Positions 56,498 to 64,000 of a stretch of 64,000 nt of DNA are shown here, piece by piece. This stretch comes from Moritella sp. F3 (GTDB lineage: Bacteria; Pseudomonadota; Gammaproteobacteria; Enterobacterales; Moritellaceae). Location of the stretch: contig NZ_BLRL01000007.1 of assembly GCF_015082335.1 (NCBI RefSeq), positions 131,333-195,332 on the forward strand, written 5' to 3'. The notes under the pieces are model-generated. The model ran no database searches and was not told the origin of the DNA. It was given only the letters and a program-made list of their open reading frames with translations. The translations under genes were made by a program, and so were the position numbers. Within the stretch, counting starts at the first letter, position 1. Each line of letters begins with the position of its first letter.

Positions 56498-56529
56498 AAT
56501 CAACCGTTAATAATTTTTGGAGTTACCGA

Positions 56530-57537
56530 ATGAAACAACGTTGGATGATAGGTTCTATCGCTGCCCTAGGCGCCTTGTTTACTGCACCAGTATTTGCCGC
56601 AGAGGAAGTGGTGGTTTACACCGCCTTTGAAACGGATGTATTAGCAAAATACAAAATTGCGTTTGAAAAAGCGAATCCAGATATCGATATTAAATGGGTA
56701 CGAGATTCAACGGGTATCATGACAGCCAAGTTACTTGCAGAAAAAAATAACCCTCGCGCAGAAGTCGTTTGGGGTCTCGCAGGCTCATCAATGGCACTGC
56801 TTAAAAATGCCGGTATCTTAAAACCCTATTCTCCAAAAGGTGTCGAGAATCTACGTACAAGCATGATCGACCCTGAAGAAAACAAAGCATGGTATGGCAA
56901 TGACGCCTGGTTTAATGCCATCTGCTTTAACGAATACGTCGCAAAACAATATAACTTACCAAAACCAACATCGTGGGATGACCTACTAAAACCGATTTAC
57001 AAAGGTCATATCGCTATGCCAAACCCGGCATCATCAGGTACGGGGTACATGCAAGTGTCAGCATGGTTACAAACCATGGGTGAAGATAAAGGCTGGAGCT
57101 ACATGGCGAAGCTGAATAACAACATTGCACATTACACGCATTCAGGGTCTAAACCTTGTGTACAAGCAGGTATGGGTGAAGTGGCGATTGGTGTGTCGAT
57201 GGCATTACGTGGCGCAAAATTAAAAACACAAGGCGCACCACTTGACGTGATCTTACCTGACGGCGGCATTGGTTGGGAGTCAGAAGCGGTTGGCCTCGTG
57301 AAACCATCGGCGGCAGCAAAGCGCGTTGTTGATTGGTCTATCTCAAAACAAGCAAACGAATTATACAATGAATCTTACGCATTAGTTGGCCATAAAGACG
57401 TGAGTAAAACCGTAACGAACTATCCAAATGTACAAGACGCGATGGTCGAAATGGACTTTGGAAAAATGGCCAATGACCGTAAAGTGGTACTACGTACATG
57501 GTCAGATAAATTTGATTCAAAATCTGAAGCGAAATAG
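56530..57537 (+). CDS. phnS: 2-aminoethylphosphonate ABC transporter, periplasmic binding protein
   Basis: A 335-residue extracellular solute-binding protein of the iron(III)/spermidine-like type 2 fold, used here for 2-aminoethylphosphonate. The signal peptide ends PVFA. The mature start EEVVVYTAFETDVLAKYKIAFEKANPDIDIKWVRDSTG matches the PhnS2 group, and NPASSGTGYMQVSAWLQ is the central ligand-binding region. TTTTTGGAG precedes the ATG. It is the first gene of the transport operon and is separated from phnT by 262 bases with a small hairpin and an operator. Confidence 0.93.
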   Translation: MKQRWMIGSIAALGALFTAPVFAAEEVVVYTAFETDVLAKYKIAFEKANPDIDIKWVRDSTGIMTAKLLAEKNNPRAEVVWGLAGSSMALLKNAGILKPYSPKGVENLRTSMIDPEENKAWYGNDAWFNAICFNEYVAKQYNLPKPTSWDDLLKPIYKGHIAMPNPASSGTGYMQVSAWLQTMGEDKGWSYMAKLNNNIAHYTHSGSKPCVQAGMGEVAIGVSMALRGAKLKTQGAPLDVILPDGGIGWESEAVGLVKPSAAAKRVVDWSISKQANELYNESYALVGHKDVSKTVTNYPNVQDAMVEMDFGKMANDRKVVLRTWSDKFDSKSEAK

Positions 57538-57600
57538 TCATTAACTAATGCTTATTACTCAATAATAATCACGCTATTTTATGCTAATTTAAACGAATTC

Positions 57601-57627
57601 AAGTGTTATTTATAACACTTGGATTTT
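57601..57627 (+). terminator. Hairpin in the phnS-phnT gap
   Basis: AAGTGTTA-TTTA-TAACACTT is a perfect 8-bp stem followed by GGATTTTT. It may partly terminate phnS mRNA or protect it, raising binding-protein yield. Confidence 0.65.
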
Positions 57628-57777
57628 TCGCCACCTGAAACATTTACTAATTTTAACAAACACTTAAGTAGATACACCACTGGGCACTTAACTAAAAATG
57701 GCAAAAATATAAATAAGTGTAAATGCATCACTAAAAAGCCCCACTGTCATCAAACTGTCACTAATGCTGCCTACCAT

Positions 57778-57791
57778 ACTGGTATAGTCCA
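57778..57791. promoter_or_regulatory. PhnR-type operator in front of phnT
   Basis: ACTGGTATAGTCCA occurs here nine bases before ATG 57800 and, inverted, before phnW (56252-56265). Its closeness to the start suggests an internal promoter under the same control, or that translation begins at the later ATG 57812. Confidence 0.75.
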
Positions 57792-57799
57792 AATAACAT

Positions 57800-58906
57800 A
57801 TGAGCAGTCAGATGAACACGTATCTCAATATTAATAATCTTGTTAAAAAATTCGGTAGTTTCACCGCATTGAACGACATATCTTTGCAGATCAATCAAGG
57901 CGAGTTCATCTGCTTTTTAGGCCCTTCGGGCTGTGGTAAAACCACCTTACTTCGCGCAATAGCAGGCCTCGATTTAGCAACCTCTGGTTGTATCTTACAA
58001 GATGGTAAAGACACCACGTTCTTACCACCTGAAAAGCGCGATTTTGGTATTGTATTTCAATCTTATGCCCTCTTTCCTAACTTAACCGTTGCCGAAAATA
58101 TCAGTGTTGGTTTACACAACCAAGGTAAATCAGTGGCTGAAGCCGTCGACATTGTAAATCATTGGTTAGGCATTATTGGCTTAGCTGATTCAGCGCCTAA
58201 ATATCCCAATCAACTGTCTGGAGGCCAACAGCAACGAGTAGCTCTGGCACGTGCATTAGCATTATCGCCAGGCCTATTATTATTAGACGAACCGCTTTCA
58301 GCATTAGATGCACAAGTGCGAACGCATCTGCGAGAAGAAATTCGTTCACTGCAACGCAAGCTGGGGATTACGACCATTATGGTGACCCATGATCAAGAAG
58401 AAGCTTTAGCGATGGCCGACCGGATTGTCGTTATGAATCATGGCGTTATCGAGCAAGTGGGTACACCACAAGAAATTTATGATAAACCGGCATCGCGCTT
58501 TGTTGCAGAGTTTGTTGGCAACATGAATTTCATCGCCAGTTCAGTGATCAGCGATGACCAAATCCGTATCGCCGAAACGTTATTACCAAAACCAAAACGC
58601 GAGTTAAACCACGGTGAAATGTTTGATTTAGCCGTTCGCCCTGAAGATATTCAATTTAGCGATAATACCCAAGACCTTCCCGTACAAATTAAATCAATGG
58701 AATTCCAAGGGACATACGTCCGCACTGAATGCCAATTAGTCGGTAATATGAATGCACCGATGATCAAAGTCGATGTGCCAATCCGAGACGTCAGAAAATT
58801 AAAATTAGCCAATGATGAGTTCCGCCGCATTAGTTATAGCGATGATTTTAGCCATATTTTTCCACGAAAAAATAACAACAGAAGCACGCTAGCGGTAGGG
58901 ATATAA
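57800..58906 (+). CDS. phnT: 2-aminoethylphosphonate ABC transporter, ATP-binding protein
   Basis: A 368-residue ABC ATPase. Walker A is GPSGCGKTT near residue 47, the Q-loop is FQSYALFPN, the signature LSGGQQQRVALARAL and Walker B LLLLDEPLSALD, with the H-loop in VTHDQEEAL. A C-terminal TOBE-like domain (about 245-345) follows. Met5 (57812) could also be the start. The phnU frame begins one base after its stop. Confidence 0.94.
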   Translation: MSSQMNTYLNINNLVKKFGSFTALNDISLQINQGEFICFLGPSGCGKTTLLRAIAGLDLATSGCILQDGKDTTFLPPEKRDFGIVFQSYALFPNLTVAENISVGLHNQGKSVAEAVDIVNHWLGIIGLADSAPKYPNQLSGGQQQRVALARALALSPGLLLLDEPLSALDAQVRTHLREEIRSLQRKLGITTIMVTHDQEEALAMADRIVVMNHGVIEQVGTPQEIYDKPASRFVAEFVGNMNFIASSVISDDQIRIAETLLPKPKRELNHGEMFDLAVRPEDIQFSDNTQDLPVQIKSMEFQGTYVRTECQLVGNMNAPMIKVDVPIRDVRKLKLANDEFRRISYSDDFSHIFPRKNNNRSTLAVGI

Positions 58907-58907
58907 C

Positions 58908-60629
58908 ATGGAATCGACAATAGATAAAAACCTAAAGGCACCAAGTTATCTGCAAAGATGGGCGCTTACTTTCAGCCGAGATAGCGCTATTCTCGCCACT
59001 ATTTTAATTATATTAACGGTGTTGATGGGCTTTTTCATTGTTGCCCCGATGTTCACCATGTTTGCCAAAAGTGTCCAAGACATTGATGGCAATTTTATCG
59101 GTTTAACAAATTTCAGCGACTATTTTGCATCAAGCGCCATGATCGCGTCGATTACCAATACTGTCACTGTCGGTCTGATCACCACAGCGATTGTCGGCGT
59201 ACTCGCCTTTAGCTATGCCTATGCACTAACACGTACCTGCATGCCATTTAAAACCTTCTTTCAAGTAATTGGTTCAGCGCCTATCCTTGCCCCGTCATTA
59301 TTACCAGCGATCAGCTTGATTTACTTGTTTGGTAATCAAGGTATTGCCAAAGAGTTACTCGCTGGCGCATCTATTTACGGTGTTATCGGGATTACAATTG
59401 GTATGGCGTTTTGGACATTCCCGCATGCCTTAATGATTTTAACAACAGCATTACGCACCTCAGATGCGCGTTTATATGAAGCTGCGACCGTCTTAAAAAA
59501 TCATCCTGTTAAAACATTCTTTATGGTCACACTGCCAGCAGCAAAATATGGTGTGATTAGTACATTAATTTTAGTTTTCACCTTAGTGGTCTGTGACTTT
59601 GGTGTTCCAAAAGTGATTGGTGGCAGCTATAACGTACTGGCGACTGATATTTTCAAACAAGTTGTCGGCCAACAAAATTTCGCGATGGGCGCAGTGACCA
59701 GTGTATTACTGTTATTACCCGCGGTTTTAGCCTTTATTATTGACCGTCATGTTCAACGTAAACAACAAAACCTATTTGATTCTCGCTCTGTGGCTTACAC
59801 ACCAAAACCACATAAAGTACGTGATCATATTTGCTTGTTGTTTTGTAGTATCATCGCCTTTGCCATCATCTCCGTGATCGGCATGGCAATATACGCTTCG
59901 TTCGTGACATTCTGGCCTTGGAACTTAAGTCTCAGCTTTAATAATTATAACTTTAGTGAAGTGAGCACCTATGGTTGGTCGCCTTATTTTAACTCGCTAA
60001 CACTCGCAAGCTGGGTGGCTATTATCGGTACTGTTGTCATCTTTATTGGCGCGTACGTCATCGAAAAAGGCCGTGGTTTTGGACCGATTCGTCAACTACT
60101 GCAAATGATCACGATTATCCCAATGGCAGTTCCGGGCATTGTACTAGGCTTAGGTTATATTTTCTTTTTCAATGATATAAACAACCCACTTAATGGCTTG
60201 TATGCAACCATGATGTTATTGGTGGTTAATACTGTCGTGCATTACTACACGGTAGGCCACATGACAGCATTAACAGCATTAAAACAGTTGCCAGCAGAAA
60301 TTGAAGCGATTTCAGCCTCGATTAAAATGCCGCAATACAAAGCATTTTTTGTTATCACGCTGCCAATTTGTGCACCTGCTATCATGGATATTGCGGCCTA
60401 CTTGTTCATTAACGCCTTAACAACCACATCAGCAGTTGTATTCTTATATGCGACCGATACCATTCCAGCATCTGTGTCTGTATTAAACATGGATGATGCC
60501 GGACAAACGGGTTCCGCGGCAGCAATGGCAGTGATGATTTTAATCACGGCGGCGACAGCAAAAATAGTTCACTTAGTGGCAGCATCGTTTATCAATAAAA
60601 GAACACAAGCTTGGCGCCAGCAACATTAA
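58908..60629 (+). CDS. phnU: 2-aminoethylphosphonate ABC transporter, fused permease
   Basis: A 573-residue inner-membrane permease with two fused ABC-permease halves, each of about six segments. The first half has the EAA-type loop around YEAATVLKNHPVKTFFMVTLPAAK near residue 190-215, and the second around EIEAISASIKMPQYKAFFVITLPI near 463-487. One polypeptide thus replaces separate PhnU and PhnV subunits, as in the PhnU2 group. It starts one base after phnT, so translation is coupled. Confidence 0.94.
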   Translation: MESTIDKNLKAPSYLQRWALTFSRDSAILATILIILTVLMGFFIVAPMFTMFAKSVQDIDGNFIGLTNFSDYFASSAMIASITNTVTVGLITTAIVGVLAFSYAYALTRTCMPFKTFFQVIGSAPILAPSLLPAISLIYLFGNQGIAKELLAGASIYGVIGITIGMAFWTFPHALMILTTALRTSDARLYEAATVLKNHPVKTFFMVTLPAAKYGVISTLILVFTLVVCDFGVPKVIGGSYNVLATDIFKQVVGQQNFAMGAVTSVLLLLPAVLAFIIDRHVQRKQQNLFDSRSVAYTPKPHKVRDHICLLFCSIIAFAIISVIGMAIYASFVTFWPWNLSLSFNNYNFSEVSTYGWSPYFNSLTLASWVAIIGTVVIFIGAYVIEKGRGFGPIRQLLQMITIIPMAVPGIVLGLGYIFFFNDINNPLNGLYATMMLLVVNTVVHYYTVGHMTALTALKQLPAEIEAISASIKMPQYKAFFVITLPICAPAIMDIAAYLFINALTTTSAVVFLYATDTIPASVSVLNMDDAGQTGSAAAMAVMILITAATAKIVHLVAASFINKRTQAWRQQH

Positions 60630-60655
60630 GCATAAATAAGTCGAGTTGATAATAA

Positions 60656-61444
60656 GTGAATAAAAGGGCTGCCGTAGCAAAAAAGCATAGCGCGGCAGCC
60701 AATCATTCGATAAAAATAAATAAGGTTCGTGAGGCTTTAGTGCAATACCTAAACATTAAAAATGAAATTTTACAGCAAATTGAATCCGGCTTATTAACTT
60801 CAGGGCAAAAGTTACCGTCAGAGCGAAAACTTGCAGAAGATTTCAATACCACCCGCGTGACACTACGTGAAGCATTGTCTTTGTTAGAGTCAAAAGGCCG
60901 CGTATATCGAGAAGACCGTCGAGGTTGGTTTATTTCCCCTGAACCATTACGTTATGATCCGACTAACACAACCAATTTTCACCGTTTAGCACAGAGTCAG
61001 CAACGCACCCCCAAAACAGAGTTAATCAGTGCCACCATGGTCGCTGCCGACAATCATATTGCGCAGCTATTACAAATAGCACCACAGACGGAAGTACTCA
61101 AAATTCATCGAGTGCGTTATTTAGAGGATAGACCTGTGGTATTAGTCACGAATTATGTGCTGCCAGAACGCCTACCCAACTTACTCGAACACGATTTATC
61201 AGCGTCCTTAACGGATATTTATCAACAGCACTACGATACCCTTTACCAACGCACACATTATCGTATTCGTTCATCATCATTGATTGCCGACACTGCCACG
61301 CCGTTACGGGCAACATCAGGTTGCGCAGCTATGTATATAGAACGAGTCAATTATGATCAACACGATAATTTACTTGATTGTGATCTGGAATATTGGCGTC
61401 ATGATGCTGTCATAATTGAAGCACAAGCGACTCGCCCAAAATAG
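60656..61444 (+). CDS. phnR: GntR-family regulator of aminophosphonate genes
   Basis: A 262-residue GntR/HutC-type regulator. The winged HTH is at about residues 35-95 (GLLTSGQKLPSERKLAEDFNTTRVTLREALSLLESKG). The C-terminal UTRA effector domain follows from about 115. This layout matches PhnR of 2-aminoethylphosphonate loci. GTG 60656 is the start. It ends the phnS-phnT-phnU-phnR operon and probably binds the three CTGGTNNAGNCCA sites of the locus; activator versus repressor action cannot be read from sequence. Confidence 0.9.
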   Translation: MNKRAAVAKKHSAAANHSIKINKVREALVQYLNIKNEILQQIESGLLTSGQKLPSERKLAEDFNTTRVTLREALSLLESKGRVYREDRRGWFISPEPLRYDPTNTTNFHRLAQSQQRTPKTELISATMVAADNHIAQLLQIAPQTEVLKIHRVRYLEDRPVVLVTNYVLPERLPNLLEHDLSASLTDIYQQHYDTLYQRTHYRIRSSSLIADTATPLRATSGCAAMYIERVNYDQHDNLLDCDLEYWRHDAVIIEAQATRPK

Positions 61445-61646
61445 CGATAAACCATTAATAATAAATCAGTGGTTTTTTATATTGTGTATATACTCACCGG
61501 AATAAATGTTTTACAGCATTAACTTGACTGTGCTTTGTCAGTGATTAGAAATAATGTACCATATCAAAAAAGACTGACTAATATGGTCTAGAATACCCTA
61601 TGCAAGTACACGCATGTTTAACACTCTCAATGATAGGAATTTATCC

Positions 61647-62480
61647 ATGGAATATCTCGAAAAACTGCTCGAACAAGCACCTGAGCTTGCGGCAATTTAC
61701 GGCACTAAAATACTACTCGCCCTTGTTATCTTTACAGTCGGTAAATACCTTGCCAATGTAATGAAAAAAATTACTGCGGGTTTATTGATAAAACGTAACA
61801 TTGACCAAACCGTTGCTTCTTTTATCAGTAATATGGCTTGGGGTGTCGTATTTGCATTCACGGTTATTGCAACGCTAAGCCAGTTTGGTGTGCAAACAGC
61901 ATCACTGGTTGCTGTTATTGGTGCTGCAGGTCTAGCAGTTGGTCTTGCGCTACAAGGTTCGCTATCAAACTTTGCCGCGGGTGTATTAATGGTTATCTTC
62001 CGCCCTTGTCGTATCGGTGATTACATCGAAGCTGCGGGTGTATCAGGTACTGTTGATGAAATTACCATTTTCTCGACTCGTTTAATTACACCAGATAATA
62101 AAGTTATTATTGCACCCAATGCTGCGATCATGGATGGCACAATCACTAACTATTCAGCGCTAGGTAAACGTCGTTTAGATCTTGTAGTTGGCGTATCGTA
62201 TGACGCAGACATTAAGCAAACTAAAGCAATCTTAATTGACGTTATCAAAAACAACGAATTTACCCTACAAGATCCTGAGTACACCGTGGGTATTTTAGAA
62301 TTAGCGGATTCATCGGTTAACTTCGCAGTGCGCCCTTGGGTTAAAACAGCCGATTACTGGGGCGCTTACTTCAGCATGCAAGAAGAGCTAAAATTAGCCC
62401 TTGATACGGCAGGTATTGCTATCCCTTATCCACAATTAGATTTGCATGTACAAGGTAATCCAACACCGCCAGCAAGCTAA
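61647..62480 (+). CDS. mscS: Small-conductance mechanosensitive channel MscS
   Basis: A 277-residue MscS channel with three membrane helices, the emergency valve in hypo-osmotic shock. TM1 is near residues 20-40, TM2 near 60-83 and the pore helix TM3 at about 90-120 with its Gly/Ala-rich face (GAAGLAVGLALQGSLSNFAAGVLM). The cytoplasmic beta domain has RPCRIGDYIEAAGVSGTVDEI, the family signature. ATG 61647 with AGGA upstream replaces ATG 61614, which would add eleven residues. Unrelated functionally to the phn operon upstream. Confidence 0.94.
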   Translation: MEYLEKLLEQAPELAAIYGTKILLALVIFTVGKYLANVMKKITAGLLIKRNIDQTVASFISNMAWGVVFAFTVIATLSQFGVQTASLVAVIGAAGLAVGLALQGSLSNFAAGVLMVIFRPCRIGDYIEAAGVSGTVDEITIFSTRLITPDNKVIIAPNAAIMDGTITNYSALGKRRLDLVVGVSYDADIKQTKAILIDVIKNNEFTLQDPEYTVGILELADSSVNFAVRPWVKTADYWGAYFSMQEELKLALDTAGIAIPYPQLDLHVQGNPTPPAS

Positions 62481-62525
62481 TGTTGTGTAGAAAATAGTTT
62501 AACGAAAAAGCATGTTTATAAAAAT

Positions 62526-62557
62526 AAATAGGAACCAAATATGGTTCCTATTTTTAT
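62526..62557. terminator. Terminator between mscS and the YbaK-type gene
   Basis: A perfect 11-bp stem AAATAGGAACC/GGTTCCTATTT with a 6-nt loop is flanked by A-runs and T-runs, serving both convergent genes. Confidence 0.9.
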
Positions 62558-62572
62558 TTCATACCTACCGTT

Positions 62573-63082
62573 TTACAGATCGCGACGTTCAAATAATGGT
62601 CCTTCTTTGAAGCTATATCCGCTAATATGACTATGCGGTAAACTGCCCATCGCCTTACCAAATTGACGTTTATCTAAATTGATTAAATTCACGTGATCGC
62701 CCGATTCAATAAAGAGTTGTTCCTGCTCGAATAACAGATCATCCACCAGCATATCCATGCCATAAATCTGCCCGAGTGAGGGGATCGCCCCAGGTTCACA
62801 ATCTTGAAATAGTGTCGCTAATTCGTGTTCAGCCAATAAGTAATACTGTTTACCTGTTTGCCTATTAATTTCACCAATTAATACATGCTTGTTTGCAGGC
62901 ACTACCGCCATAAGGTGATCGCCGCCAATGTCGCGTAAAATAACCGCTTTAGCGACTTGTGAACTGGAAACGTGTGCAGAGAGTGCTGAATTAAATGAAC
63001 TTGCCGTGTGCCGATGTTTCACTAAACTAAAATCGATATTGTGACTAGCCAAGAACTGGCCAACTCTGGTTGCCATACTCAT
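62573..63082 (-). CDS. YbaK/EbsC-domain aminoacyl-tRNA deacylase-like protein
   Basis: A 169-residue single-domain protein of the YbaK/ProX superfamily, whose members hydrolyse mischarged tRNAs (for example Cys-tRNA-Pro or Ala-tRNA-Pro). HRHTASSFNSALSAHVSSSQVAKAVIL has the conserved Lys that positions the tRNA end, and DCEPGAIPSLGQIYGM has the Gly-x-x-Pro-P-like loop. ATG 63082 is preceded by GGAGG. Which aminoacyl-tRNA is edited cannot be told. Confidence 0.86.
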   Translation of the reverse strand: MSMATRVGQFLASHNIDFSLVKHRHTASSFNSALSAHVSSSQVAKAVILRDIGGDHLMAVVPANKHVLIGEINRQTGKQYYLLAEHELATLFQDCEPGAIPSLGQIYGMDMLVDDLLFEQEQLFIESGDHVNLINLDKRQFGKAMGSLPHSHISGYSFKEGPLFERRDL

Positions 63083-63175
63083 ATTAGCCTCCATTAAATA
63101 CTTTTTCTACAAGCAAAGTATGGAGGCTAAATGACAACAACGCGAGTTAATCACCTTATTATTTAATGAATGGTA

Positions 63176-64000
63176 TTAAACAGCATTTACTCGATATTGA
63201 CGCTGTTTGTAACGCAGTAACACAATAGCTAATAACGCATAACCAAAACATTGGATTAGTAACTGAGTTTGAAAATGCCTTACCACCTCAAAATCAGCGC
63301 CCATTTGGTTTAATTGCAACAAACCTTGAATAGCCGCTGTGCTCGGGAATAATTGCGATACCGCCACCAACCAAGTCGGGATCTCACTTATCGGCCAAAT
63401 AAAGCCACTACTGAATAACACAGGCATTGAGCTAAATAAAATAACCTGCGTCGCCGTTTCAGCTTGATTATACAACTGTCCTAACGCCACACCAAGACAG
63501 ACAACGGCCAGTAAAAATGGTATCAGTAGCTTGAGAATATCCCACGCCGCCGCGAGTCGATTAACCCCGTATACATCCAATGCAAACCCAAAGTAATACA
63601 AGCTAAACACTAAATATAACCCCAGGAAAACCAGTCCTCGCGCCAGTAATAACAAAGTCGGCGATGCTGTTAACCAGTAACCTTGTTCTTTCGCCCTTGA
63701 GCGTTCATTTTGACTCGCCGATAAAATACCGCTAACGATTAATAATGTTTGCTGCAAGATCAAAATAAACACCGCGGGCACCACGTAATCTAAATAACCA
63801 TTTACTTGATTAAACACGGGTTGTAGGTTTAATGACGCTGGTTGCCACTGCTCTTTGGCCAACAGAATACTTTCTGTATCAACGGTTAACCTGGCCACTT
63901 TAATTTGTGCCGACAAGGTCCCACCCGCTTTAAGAATACCCGACGTGATCGTTGAGTAAGTCATGAAATAACTGGCATCACCACCGAGTGATAAGTTCAC
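63176..64000 (-). CDS. ABC-2 type permease, C-terminal part (runs off the window)
   Basis: The visible 274 residues are the C-terminal part of an ABC-2 exporter permease of the YhhJ/YbhS type. They include a periplasmic domain (about residues 1-65), membrane segments beginning near VVPAVFILILQQTLLIVSG, and SSGFIWPISEIPTWLVAVSQLFPSTAAIQGLL, the conserved re-entrant block with its Pro residues. The open frame extends to the last base, so the N-terminus lies beyond the window; the GTG there is probably an internal Val. ATPase and adaptor genes are expected upstream, outside. Confidence 0.88.
   Translation of the reverse strand: MNLSLGGDASYFMTYSTITSGILKAGGTLSAQIKVARLTVDTESILLAKEQWQPASLNLQPVFNQVNGYLDYVVPAVFILILQQTLLIVSGILSASQNERSRAKEQGYWLTASPTLLLLARGLVFLGLYLVFSLYYFGFALDVYGVNRLAAAWDILKLLIPFLLAVVCLGVALGQLYNQAETATQVILFSSMPVLFSSGFIWPISEIPTWLVAVSQLFPSTAAIQGLLQLNQMGADFEVVRHFQTQLLIQCFGYALLAIVLLRYKQRQYRVNAV

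Noticed and set aside
57619-57834. 71-residue ORF between phnS and phnT
   Set aside because: No ribosome binding site, unusual composition, and it runs through the operator and the phnT start in another frame.
61584-61595. TGGTCTAGAATA before mscS as a fourth PhnR site
   Set aside because: Only one arm fits the CTGGTNNAGNCCA pattern, and mscS has no functional link with phosphonate use.

Overview
The window is a gammaproteobacterial chromosome segment and fits Moritella, a psychrophilic marine genus of the Alteromonadales. The strongest clue is a 550-residue secreted family-18 chitinase whose catalytic Glu falls at residue 153, with two Ig-like domains and a C-terminal chitin-binding module. 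From memory this matches the architecture of Moritella marina chitinase MmChi60. AT-rich intergenic DNA and accessory genes for marine substrates (chitin, phosphonates, acrylate/DMSP, fatty acids) agree with this. Genus-level assignment is an inference.

The backbone is a scattered version of the E. coli 94-minute block: tRNA-Gly, orn, rsgA, psd, mscM, epmA, efp, epmB, then groEL, groES, aspA, fxsA and the N-terminal domain of dsbD. Between these lie accessory blocks. 1-10.4 kb: RNA turnover, ribosome maturation, phosphatidylethanolamine synthesis, a giant mechanosensitive channel and a complete EF-P lysylation set (epmA, efp, epmB). 10.4-20.7 kb: type II NADH dehydrogenase, a small unknown protein, a tandem pair of FadL-type outer membrane proteins, an acuR-acuI pair sharing an operator motif, a lipoprotein 5'-nucleotidase and a VF530-type small protein.

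21.0-25.9 kb: a 4.9-kb integrative element inserted exactly at the 3' end of groEL. It is bounded by direct repeats of the last codons of groEL (18 bp, one mismatch). It carries a tyrosine integrase, an adenine-methyltransferase-like protein, a zinc-ribbon protein, a serine recombinase with a tiny upstream ORF, a 48-residue HTH protein and an HNH/AP2 endonuclease. It brings a new terminator for groEL, while the probable ancestral terminator is left 4.9 kb away.

25.9-38.9 kb: groESL behind a clear sigma-32 promoter, a MATE pump, aspA, an RND efflux operon with divergent TetR regulator and two operator-like sites, cobA, fxsA and an isolated DsbD N-terminal domain. 39.0-44.4 kb: a divergent locus of a GlpR-type regulator and cytoplasmic glycerophosphodiesterase facing a TRAP transporter and a HAD phosphatase, which I read as a glycerophosphodiester (or related organophosphate) uptake module. 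44.5-52.6 kb: MFS permease, acs, aroQ-accB-accC and the chitinase. 52.7-61.4 kb: a 2-aminoethylphosphonate locus (phnW, phnX, FAD oxidoreductase; phnS, phnT, phnU, phnR) with three copies of a shared operator-like dyad. The window ends with mscS, a YbaK-type deacylase and the C-terminal part of an ABC-2 permease.

Start codons were moved where a ribosome binding site and family alignment favoured an internal start; this is stated for each gene.
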